Shown here piece by piece: positions 8,303 through 15,321 of a DNA stretch of 64,000 nt. The translations under genes and the position numbers were made by a program. The notes under the pieces are model-generated. The model saw nothing but the letters and a program-made list of their open reading frames with translations. It did not search any database and was not told the origin of the DNA. This stretch comes from Flavobacterium sp. I-STPP5a. Its GTDB lineage: Bacteria; Bacteroidota; Bacteroidia; Flavobacteriales; Flavobacteriaceae. The stretch lies in the NCBI RefSeq assembly GCF_009764685.1, contig NZ_VHLM01000013.1, positions 19,156 through 83,155 of the forward strand. The letters are read 5' to 3'. Each line of letters opens with the position of its first letter. Within the stretch, counting starts at the first letter, position 1.

Positions 8303-8521
8303 AAAATCGCCCTTAAATTAAAAACGTAAAAAAACAACGTAAAAACGGAGTGGCAGCAGTCCGCGAGATGAGGACGAAGGCCGAACGGCTCGTGCTGCGG
8401 AACGTAGTTTTGAGGTAGTTTTTAAGTTTTTAATTTTCAGGCTTAATCTTTTGTTTCTTTTGTACCAAGACAAAAGAAAAGAACAAACATAAAGAGATAC
8501 TTCGTACCTCAGCATGACAGA
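8303..8521. repeat. Core dispersed repeat, copy 3 (internally shortened)
   Basis: Third copy, 457 bp after copy 2. It lacks the segment CTCGAAAAATGAAATCGTC up to the ATGTAGAG block, so the hairpin is followed almost directly by the CTTCGTACCTCAGCATGACA end. Confidence 0.82.
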
Positions 8522-8587
8522 ATAAAAAATTGCATGTCAAATGTTACAAGTGATTAGTCTTATGTTGTTGTCATTTAATTAACAAAG

Positions 8588-9064
8588 TTATTTCATCTCT
8601 ACTTTAAGCACGCAACCCAGAGATTCTAAAACCAGCAAATAATGGTTTTGTTTGACTTCTTGAACAGTAGCCTCTTGGTCTATAAATGGCCCTGACTCTA
8701 AAACAACTTTATCTCCTTTTCTCCACGTGTCAATGACAACATCAAATGTACCTGGGGCTGAAAGCCAGTTCTGAATGGTCTCTATCTCTTTGTCTTTGAC
8801 AATTGCTGGTTTCCCTAACCAGAACAAGTAGCGCACAACACCTGGAACATCAAAAACAACATTACGCTCTTTCTCAATTAGATTGACAAAAATATAAGAA
8901 TTAAATAAAGGAAGCTGTATCTTTTTTTTTCGATCAGACCATTGCGTAATTTTAGTAATTATAGGACAATACCCCAAAACACCCATTTCAGTCAAACGAT
9001 CAGCTACTTTCTTTTCCGATTTTGGTTTGGTATACAATACATACCAATTTGTAGTTACATTCAT
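8588..9064 (-). CDS. UpxY/RfaH-type NusG-like transcription antiterminator
   Basis: A 158-aa NusG paralogue. The N-terminal NGN domain starts NWYVLYTKPKSEKKVADRL and includes PLFNSYIFVNL. The C-terminal KOW region carries KGDKVVLESGPFIDQEATV. Loop-specific antiterminators of this type (UpxY in Bacteroides, RfaH in enterobacteria) load on RNA polymerase and allow reading through long polysaccharide operons. Here it stands alone between two repeat fields, in the middle of the polysaccharide locus rather than directly ahead of a gene, so its target operon is uncertain. The rfb-fcl-gmd group downstream is the best guess. The ATG at 9064 is about 20 nt below a good promoter. Confidence 0.9.
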   Translation of the reverse strand: MNVTTNWYVLYTKPKSEKKVADRLTEMGVLGYCPIITKITQWSDRKKKIQLPLFNSYIFVNLIEKERNVVFDVPGVVRYLFWLGKPAIVKDKEIETIQNWLSAPGTFDVVIDTWRKGDKVVLESGPFIDQEATVQEVKQNHYLLVLESLGCVLKVEMK

Positions 9065-9089
9065 ATTATTTATTGCAATCTATAATAGA

Positions 9090-9118
9090 CAAAGATACTA
9101 CTCCAATTGCGATAACAA
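9090..9118 (-). promoter_or_regulatory. Promoter of the antiterminator gene
   Basis: Minus strand: TTG (9116-9118), 18-bp spacer, TATCTTTG (9090-9097). This fits the Bacteroidota -33/-7 pattern with a normal spacer and a leader of about 20 nt. Confidence 0.65.
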
Positions 9119-9279
9119 AGCAAATGGGGTTGATTTTAAAATGAATCTACTGTGTTTTCAACCCCTGATTATTCCTTTAGTTTTTAAACACATAACGATT
9201 TTTGACAGTAGAAATTTGGAATTGAAGGCACTAAGTATTTAAATCAATAGTAGTTTACATTCATAAGTATATGTGAAGT

Positions 9280-9391
9280 GATCAGTAAATAGTCATTAGT
9301 AGTAAGCCCTTAGACATTAGTGTTCAGCATTCTGATTTAAGCAATTAGTAATTAGTAGTAGGTGTTCAGCAGTTAGGTGCGAGTAATTAAA
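9280..9391. repeat. Heptamer array, 16 units
   Basis: GATCAGT, AAATAGT, CATTAGT, AGTAAGC, CCTTAGA, CATTAGT, GTTCAGC, ATTCTGA, TTTAAGC, AATTAGT, AATTAGT, AGTAGGT, GTTCAGC, AGTTAGG, TGCGAGT, AATTAAA: seven-base period kept throughout. Confidence 0.75.
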
Positions 9392-9399
9392 CCATAGTT

Positions 9400-9630
9400 T
9401 AGAAAAACGGCTCGGCCTGCGGAACGACGCTTGGTGGTAGTTTTTGCGCTTTTTATTTTCAGGCTCGATCTTTTGTTTCTTTTGAAATGTCAATTCATAA
9501 ACACCCATAAATTAATAACTCGTGTGTAATCAAGACAAAAGAAAAGAATAGCTCAAAAAAAACGAAATCGTCTGCTAAAATGAAGAAGATGTGGAGATGC
9601 TTCGTACCTCAGCAGGACAAACTACATAAT
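9400..9630. repeat. Core dispersed repeat, copy 4 (5' truncated, with loop insert)
   Basis: Lacks the CGCCCTT start and the GTCCGCGAGATGAGG block but keeps CGGCTCGGCCTGCGGAACG, the TTCTTTTG / CAAAAGAA hairpin and CTTCGTACCTCAGCA. The hairpin loop is enlarged by about 40 bp shared only with copy 5. Confidence 0.8.
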
Positions 9631-9653
9631 AGAAAGTGAAAAGTGAAAAGGTC

Positions 9654-9703
9654 GAAAGTAATTAGTAGTCAGTTTTCAGCATTTAGTCCAAAGTTTAAAC
9701 AAT
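9654..9703. repeat. Short heptamer stretch, about 7 units
   Basis: GAAAGTA, ATTAGTA, GTCAGTT, TTCAGCA, TTTAGTC, CAAAGTT, TAAACAA follow a 7-base register. Two AAAGTGA units at 9633-9646 precede it, one base out of phase. Confidence 0.6.
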
Positions 9704-9728
9704 AACTCCACTCGAAATCAATTCGAAA

Positions 9729-10018
9729 AAAACACCCTTAAATCAAAGGCATAAAAAACAATGATAAAGCAAAGTGGCAGCAGTCCGCGAGTTGAGGACG
9801 AAGGACGAACGGCTCGGGCTGCGGAACGGCGCTTGGCGGTAGTTTTTACGCTTTTGATTTTTAGGCTTGATCTTTTGTTTCTTTTGAAATGTCAATTCAC
9901 GAACACCCATAAATTAATAACTCGTGATTAATCAAGACAAAAGAAAAGAATAAACTCGAAAAACGCAATCATCTACTAAAATGAAGAATATGTGTAGATG
10001 CTTCGTACCTCAGAGCAA
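9729..10018. repeat. Core dispersed repeat, copy 5 (with loop insert)
   Basis: Full-length copy with CACCCTTAAATC, the GTCCGCGAGTTGAGGACGAA block and the CTTCGTACCTCAG end. The main hairpin loop carries the same ~40-bp insert as copy 4. Here the insert has its own inverted repeat TCACGA / TCGTGA, a hairpin within a hairpin loop. Confidence 0.83.
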
Positions 10019-10093
10019 CAAATGATCTCTATAACCAAGCAACCCGACAATCAAAACGAAAATTTAATCGCTTGATTATTCCGTAAAATACAT

Positions 10094-10147
10094 CAAAAAA
10101 AAATGTACCGAAAACAACTTCTTAAAAAAGTCTTTTCGGCACATTTT
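10094..10147 (-). terminator. manC: Intrinsic terminator of manC
   Basis: AAATGT-A-CCGAAAA and TTTTCGG-C-ACATTT pair across an 18-bp loop with one mismatch. On the minus strand the stem is followed by eight T residues. It lies 17 bp past the manC stop. Confidence 0.85.
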
Positions 10148-10163
10148 GATAAAGAGAAAACGA

Positions 10164-11171
10164 TTATTCTAATAATATTGAATTGCTTTTTTCTAATTCT
10201 GTATAAATATTTTTTACTTCTTGTGAACTTTCTTTTTGCAGAATCAAATTTGCATTCTCCGTATGTACGAAAATAGCGTTCTTCAACCCCACAAATGCAG
10301 TGTATACATCAGTACCGATCACCATATTACCATTAGCATCTACAGACTGTCCTTTTGAAACCAAATAATCATAAACCGATTCAAAAGACCCTAAATCAGA
10401 CCATTTGAACTCAGACGAAACTACTTTAATCTTCTTACTGCGTTCCATTACCGCATAATCCACACTAATGGATGGGATTGTCATTGACAATTCATAATCC
10501 AATTGCCCTGCTTTATTAGCTTCCCAAACCTGCTTTGATTTTTCGTATACTTCTGCATTATACAATTTCAACTCTTCTAAAAATACCGCAGCTTTAAAAC
10601 AGAACATACCACTGTTCCATAAAAAGTTACCATTCTTGATAAAATCTTTAGCCGAAACTTTATTGGGTTTTTCTCTAAACGAAATTACATCGTCACCAGA
10701 GCGTTCTATATAACCATATCCGGTTTCAGGTTTAGTAGGAACAATTCCAAATGTAACAATATATCCTTGCGATGCCTTTTCTATAGCTTCACTGATCGAT
10801 TTTTCATAAGCAGCAGTTCCATCAATAATGTGATCTGAGGGTGTAACGATTAAAATCGTATCTGGAGCTGAAGCAAATGCAGCAAAAGCAATTGCGGCAG
10901 CTGTATTTCTTGGTGTTGCTTCAATAATATCTATATAAGCAGTACCCGATTTTTCTAAAACTTTTTTACTTAAATGACAATTATCTGTGTTACCAACGAC
11001 CATCACGGTATCTGCCAAAGATCGATTGCGATCTACGGTCATTTCAAACAAAGACTTACCATCAAACAAATCCAAATATTGTTTGGGTTGGCTTTTACGT
11101 GATAACGGCCATAGCCTGCTTCCCACTCCTCCCGTAAGAATTACATGTGTAATTGATCTTGCTTTTTCCAT
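10164..11171 (-). CDS. manC: Mannose-1-phosphate guanylyltransferase
   Basis: Makes GDP-mannose from mannose-1-phosphate and GTP, the precursor for Gmd and Fcl and for mannose residues. The 335-aa length fits the short, single-domain form without the phosphomannose isomerase domain. TGGVGSRLWPLSRKSQPKQY (residues 13-32) is the nucleotidyltransferase signature. TPSDHII and GYGYIERS and then FREKPN follow, with NSGMFCFK and SVDYAVMERS typical of ManC. It is the last gene of the upstream polysaccharide operon and ends in a strong terminator, so GDP-mannose supply and fucose synthesis are on separate transcripts. Confidence 0.95.
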   Translation of the reverse strand: MEKARSITHVILTGGVGSRLWPLSRKSQPKQYLDLFDGKSLFEMTVDRNRSLADTVMVVGNTDNCHLSKKVLEKSGTAYIDIIEATPRNTAAAIAFAAFASAPDTILIVTPSDHIIDGTAAYEKSISEAIEKASQGYIVTFGIVPTKPETGYGYIERSGDDVISFREKPNKVSAKDFIKNGNFLWNSGMFCFKAAVFLEELKLYNAEVYEKSKQVWEANKAGQLDYELSMTIPSISVDYAVMERSKKIKVVSSEFKWSDLGSFESVYDYLVSKGQSVDANGNMVIGTDVYTAFVGLKNAIFVHTENANLILQKESSQEVKNIYTELEKSNSILLE

Positions 11172-11283
11172 AATTAAGCTATATTTAATGTATATTCTTT
11201 ATTCATTTATTTTTTAAATCTAGAAACAGGATTAAAAATCTTTAATCACAACTCTATAATAGATTTTTAAAGTCCATCTGCTT

Positions 11284-12567
11284 TCACAGTCGTCCATCCG
11301 CTCGTTCTCCTAAAATGCCTTTCACATCATAAAGCAAACTTTTTTCACATTGTAAAGCAGAAAAATCTAAATCTACAAAAACTGTATGTGCCACGCCCAA
11401 AACAACAGCATCAAAACGTTCTACTGGTAATGTAGTTGATGTGGTTAAATTGTACTCTCTAGCTACCTCAACTGGATTTGCCCAAGGATCACAAATCGTG
11501 ATTTGAATGCCATAATCAGCTAAAGCCTTTATAACATCTACTATTTTGGTATTGCGCACATCAGGACAATTCTCTTTAAAAGTGATGCCCAACATTAACA
11601 ATCGAGCGCCATTGACAATGACTCCTTTTTTAATCATGAGCTTCACTACCTGCGACGCTACATAATCACCCATACTGTCATTCAAACGTCGTCCTGCCAA
11701 AATGATTTCGGGATGATAACCAAACTCTTGTGCGCGTTGTGCCAAATAATACGGATCAACCCCTATACAATGACCGCCAACCAATCCTGGTTTGAAAGGT
11801 AGAAAATTCCATTTGGTACCAGCTGCTTCTAGCACCGCTTGGGTATCTATTTGCATCAAATTGAAAATTTTGGCCAACTCATTTACAAATGCAATGTTGA
11901 TGTCCCGCTGGGAATTCTCTATTACTTTTGCCGCCTCGGCCACTTTTATCGATGGGGCCAAATGTGTGCCAGCAGTAATGACCGATTGATACAATTTATT
12001 TACTTTTTGACCAATGGCAGGAGTAGAACCTGAGGTCACTTTTAAAATTTTTTCAACCGTATGTTCTTTGTCGCCTGGATTAATTCGTTCTGGGGAATAC
12101 CCTGCAAAAAAGTCCACATTGAATTTCAATCCAGACTTTTTTTCCAATACAGGAACACATTCCTCCTCGGTTACACCGGGATATACGGTTGATTCATAAA
12201 TGACAATATCTCCTTTTTTTAAAACCGAACCTACCGTTTCGCTGGACTTAAACAAAGGCGTTAAATCAGGTCGGTTGTTTTTATCAACTGGAGTTGGCAC
12301 GGTAATGACAAAATAATTACAATCGGCTATAGCTGCTATATCCGCTGTGCAATACAGTCCGTTTTCATCACTTGGTGCGGTCCGCAAAACCTGTTGCAAG
12401 GTTGCGTCGTCTATTTCTAAAGTACTATCAGTGCCCGCAGACAGACTTGCTATACGTGACTGATTGATATCAAAACCTACAACAGAATACTGGGTAGCAA
12501 ACAATCTTGCCAAAGGAAGACCGACATACCCCAAACCAATTACTGCTATTTTTATATGTTCACTCAA
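11284..12567 (-). CDS. UDP-N-acetylhexosamine 6-dehydrogenase (TviB/WbpO type)
   Basis: An NAD-dependent nucleotide-sugar dehydrogenase of 427 aa that oxidises C6 of a UDP-HexNAc to the uronic acid. The Rossmann motif is GLGYVGLPLA (residues 11-20). ESTVYPGVTEEECVPVLE, the catalytic cysteine in GGHCIGVDPYYLAQRAQEFG and the following YHPEIILAGRRLNDSMG place it with Vi-antigen TviB and WbpO rather than with UDP-glucose dehydrogenase. With the 4-epimerase at 14315 it predicts UDP-GalNAc uronic acid (or the GlcNAc form). A -7 motif TACATTTG lies about 190 bp upstream, so this gene may be transcribed separately from ugd. Confidence 0.9.
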   Translation of the reverse strand: MSEHIKIAVIGLGYVGLPLARLFATQYSVVGFDINQSRIASLSAGTDSTLEIDDATLQQVLRTAPSDENGLYCTADIAAIADCNYFVITVPTPVDKNNRPDLTPLFKSSETVGSVLKKGDIVIYESTVYPGVTEEECVPVLEKKSGLKFNVDFFAGYSPERINPGDKEHTVEKILKVTSGSTPAIGQKVNKLYQSVITAGTHLAPSIKVAEAAKVIENSQRDINIAFVNELAKIFNLMQIDTQAVLEAAGTKWNFLPFKPGLVGGHCIGVDPYYLAQRAQEFGYHPEIILAGRRLNDSMGDYVASQVVKLMIKKGVIVNGARLLMLGITFKENCPDVRNTKIVDVIKALADYGIQITICDPWANPVEVAREYNLTTSTTLPVERFDAVVLGVAHTVFVDLDFSALQCEKSLLYDVKGILGERADGRL

Positions 12568-12757
12568 CTTATTCTTAACTATTGATTATTTAAAAGTACG
12601 CCTTTAAGCGTTGCCGTTGTCGGCTATATGTTTCTAAGGTTGCGCTTTTCCAGCATTCATTACCGTATCCTTTAATAAAAAGCTCAAATAGCCGTTCCCT
12701 TTATTTTACTTTCGAAGAAAAGCCTTAAAAACTATTTTAAAATTGTTTCTTAGTACA

Positions 12758-12765
12758 CAAATGTA
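12758..12765 (-). promoter_or_regulatory. -7 element in the ugd to UDP-HexNAc dehydrogenase gap
   Basis: TACATTTG on the minus strand. No TTG stands at the right distance upstream. The 276-bp gap holds no gene, and a leader of ~190 nt would result. Confidence 0.35.
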
Positions 12766-12843
12766 GCTAAAACAGGCTCTATTTCTAATACCGTTCAACG
12801 ATGCTTTAGGATGCTTGGTGTTTACAAAAGAACAAACAACCGT

Positions 12844-14235
12844 CTAGGAGCCGATTCCTTGGTATACAAATCCAATGGCACGAAGTTGCGCTGCATCCAA
12901 CACATTTCGTCCATCAAAAATAAAAGCTGGTTTTTGCATCCGGTCAAATATTTTTTGCCAGTCATAATTTGCAAATTCATCCCACTCGGTGAGAATGGCT
13001 ACCGCATGGGCATTTGCACAAGCTTCATAAGGATTTGAAAAAGTAGTTACACTCGCACTGTTTTGCTCTGGACTGCGTGTTTCTAGATAATTAAGATCCT
13101 CTACTATTTTCTTTGAAGACACTTTTGGATCGTATACTGCAATTCTTGCATGCTCATTGATCAAATCATCGGCCACAAATATCGCTGCCGATTCTCGGGT
13201 ATCATTCGTATCCTTCTTGAAAGCCCAACCCAAAAAAGTAATTTTTTTATCCGAAACCGTATTGTACAATGTTTGTACAATACCATTTGAAAAGCGTCTT
13301 TTTTGATGATCGTTCATAATAATTACTTGCTCCCAATAATCGGCTACTTCATGCAAGCCGTATGATTTAGCAATGTATACTAAATTCAAAATATCTTTTT
13401 GGAAACAAGACCCTCCAAATCCTACCGAAGCTTTCAAAAATTTAGGTCCAATTCTACTATCCATCCCAATTGCCTTAGCCACTTCATTAATATCAGCACC
13501 TGTTTTTTCACAAAGTTCAGACATGGCATTAACAGATGAAATTCGCTGTGCCAAAAAAGCATTGGCAGTAAGCTTAGACAGCTCAGAAGACCATACATTT
13601 GTAGTTAATATTTTATCGGCAGGAACCCAATTAGCGTAGACTTCAACCAATGCATCTATTGCTTTCTTACCTTCGGGAGTAGTGTCGCCTCCAATTAAGA
13701 TGCGGTCTGGCTGCAATAAATCAGTCACGGCCGTACCTTCAGCCAAAAATTCAGGGTTCGAAAGAATTTGAAATTGAACACCGTTTCCGGTATGATCTAA
13801 AATACTTTTGATTGCTTCTGCTGTTCGAACAGGCAGCGTTGACTTTTCGACTACAATCTTGTTGTCTTTGGCTACCCGTGCAATTTGGCGCGCACACAAC
13901 TCAATGTATTTCAAATCAGCAGCCATACCCTTCCCTTTTCCATAGGTTTTTGTTGGCGTGTTTACAGAGATGAATATGATTTGCGCTTCATCAATAGCTT
14001 GATCCACTGCTGTAGAAAAGAATAAATTTCTACCTCGAGCGTTGGCTACTATGGCACTCAAACCAGGTTCGTAAATAGGTATATTATCGACATTCGGGTC
14101 GTTCCAAGCAGCAATTCGCTCTTCATTCAAATCAACAACAGTTACTTGTATATGGGGACATTTTTGTGCAATCACAGCCATGGTAGGACCACCTACATAC
14201 CCTGCTCCAATGCAACAAATTTTTGTAATTTCCAT
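12844..14235 (-). CDS. ugd: UDP-glucose 6-dehydrogenase
   Basis: Oxidises UDP-glucose to UDP-glucuronate with 2 NAD. At 463 aa it is the long form similar to eukaryotic [24 protein letters not shown] at residues 7-26, [42 protein letters not shown] and the catalytic cysteine in [17 protein letters not shown]. The C-terminal domain has [20 protein letters not shown]. It lies 79 bp downstream of the epimerase gene in the polysaccharide operon. It differs from the neighbouring 427-aa dehydrogenase in substrate class, so two different uronic acids are predicted. Confidence 0.95.
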   Translation of the reverse strand: MEITKICCIGAGYVGGPTMAVIAQKCPHIQVTVVDLNEERIAAWNDPNVDNIPIYEPGLSAIVANARGRNLFFSTAVDQAIDEAQIIFISVNTPTKTYGKGKGMAADLKYIELCARQIARVAKDNKIVVEKSTLPVRTAEAIKSILDHTGNGVQFQILSNPEFLAEGTAVTDLLQPDRILIGGDTTPEGKKAIDALVEVYANWVPADKILTTNVWSSELSKLTANAFLAQRISSVNAMSELCEKTGADINEVAKAIGMDSRIGPKFLKASVGFGGSCFQKDILNLVYIAKSYGLHEVADYWEQVIIMNDHQKRRFSNGIVQTLYNTVSDKKITFLGWAFKKDTNDTRESAAIFVADDLINEHARIAVYDPKVSSKKIVEDLNYLETRSPEQNSASVTTFSNPYEACANAHAVAILTEWDEFANYDWQKIFDRMQKPAFIFDGRNVLDAAQLRAIGFVYQGIGS

Positions 14236-14314
14236 TCTTTATCTATTAAGCGCTTATTTTTTATTTATATTTTATCTCAAAGCTTTGAGAAAATTTCATA
14301 CTGATTACTGCATC

Positions 14315-15298
14315 TTATTTTAAATGCTCCCAATACCAGCCAACGGCCTCTTGCAAGCCTTCTTGTAATGAAAATAGCGGATTATAATTCAATAATAGTT
14401 GCGCTTTCTCAATGCTGGCCAAAGAATGCGGAATATCTCCTGCCCGGTTTGGACCATATTCTACTGCTACATGTTCAATTTCAGGATCATAAACCGATAA
14501 ATACTGTTTTAAATAGGTGACCAAATTGTTCAACGTATTCCTATCCCCAAAAGCAGTATTGTATACCGTGTTTACGGCTTCAGGATTTTGAGTTAACATT
14601 GCCAATTCATTCATTTGTATCACATTATCAATATAGGTGAAATCTCTAGAATAATTACCATCGCCATTAATTCTTGGGCTTTCGTGTTGCATCAATTGCA
14701 TGACAAACTTAGGAATCACCGCAGCATAAGCGCCATTAGGATCTTGTTTTCTTCCAAAAACATTGAAATAACGCAAGCCTATCGTTTCTAAACCATATGA
14801 TTTGCTAAATATTTCAGCATACAGTTCGTTCACATATTTAGTAATAGCATAAGGAGACAGGGGCTTGCCGATAGTTTCCTCTACTTTTGGGAGCGCTTCT
14901 GAGTCTCCATAGGTTGACGAACTAGCTGCATACACAAAACGTTTTACTTTATGATCTCGTGCAGCGACCAACATATTCAAAAATCCCGAAACGTTGACGT
15001 CATTACTCGTAATGGGATCGTTTAATGAACGGGGAACAGAACCCAACGCAGCTTGGTGCAATACATAGTCAACTCCATTTACAGCTTCATTACAAGTCAT
15101 AGCATTACGAATATCACCTTCTATCAATTGGAAATTAGGGTGATTCAGACAGTTTTTCAAATTGTGCCGGTGTCCCGTTGCAAAATTATCCAAGCATACC
15201 ACTTCGTACTTTTTATGTAAAAAATATTCACACAAATTAGATCCAATAAAACCCGCTCCACCCGTAACCAATATCTTTTTTCGGACTTCGTTTTCCAT
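14315..15298 (-). CDS. UDP-N-acetylglucosamine 4-epimerase (WbpP/TviC type)
   Basis: Extended short-chain dehydrogenase of 327 aa. Landmarks are GGAGFIGSNLCEYFL near residue 13, DNFATGHRHN, LHQAALGSVPRSLNDP, ASSSTYGD, SPYAITKYVNELYA (YxxxK) and RYFNVFGRKQDPNGAYAAV. The segments ALGSVPRS and GRKQDPNGAYAAVIP are those of WbpP/TviC, which interconvert UDP-GlcNAc and UDP-GalNAc. It sits 23 bp below wzc and upstream of ugd. Together with the TviB-like dehydrogenase it completes a route to a UDP-HexNAc uronic acid like that of Vi antigen. Confidence 0.88.
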   Translation of the reverse strand: MENEVRKKILVTGGAGFIGSNLCEYFLHKKYEVVCLDNFATGHRHNLKNCLNHPNFQLIEGDIRNAMTCNEAVNGVDYVLHQAALGSVPRSLNDPITSNDVNVSGFLNMLVAARDHKVKRFVYAASSSTYGDSEALPKVEETIGKPLSPYAITKYVNELYAEIFSKSYGLETIGLRYFNVFGRKQDPNGAYAAVIPKFVMQLMQHESPRINGDGNYSRDFTYIDNVIQMNELAMLTQNPEAVNTVYNTAFGDRNTLNNLVTYLKQYLSVYDPEIEHVAVEYGPNRAGDIPHSLASIEKAQLLLNYNPLFSLQEGLQEAVGWYWEHLK

Positions 15299-15321
15299 GC
15301 TGTTTTTTATTTTACTGCTTT

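Larger units (their letters stand above)
6767..8587. other. Gene-free repeat field downstream of the antiterminator gene
   Basis: 1.8 kb without a convincing gene. The part 6795-7240 is AT-rich and featureless except for a TTG-started open frame (7004-7276) that I do not accept. From 7245 on it consists of three units, each a heptamer array followed by a ~250-bp core (cores at 7374-7630, 7846-8101 and 8303-8521). Confidence 0.7.
9119..10089. other. Gene-free repeat field between manC and the antiterminator gene
   Basis: About 1 kb with no credible gene. It holds a heptamer array (9280-9391), core repeat copies 4 and 5 (9400-9630, 9729-10018) and a short heptamer stretch (about 9654-9703). 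A 9119-9270 piece is plain AT-rich sequence. Confidence 0.7.

Noticed and set aside
7384..8515. Three minus-strand open frames beginning MLRYEESLHILYC or MLRYEVSLYV
   Set aside because: They are the same part of the repeated element; differences between copies include frame-breaking changes and do not follow codon positions. No evidence of translation.
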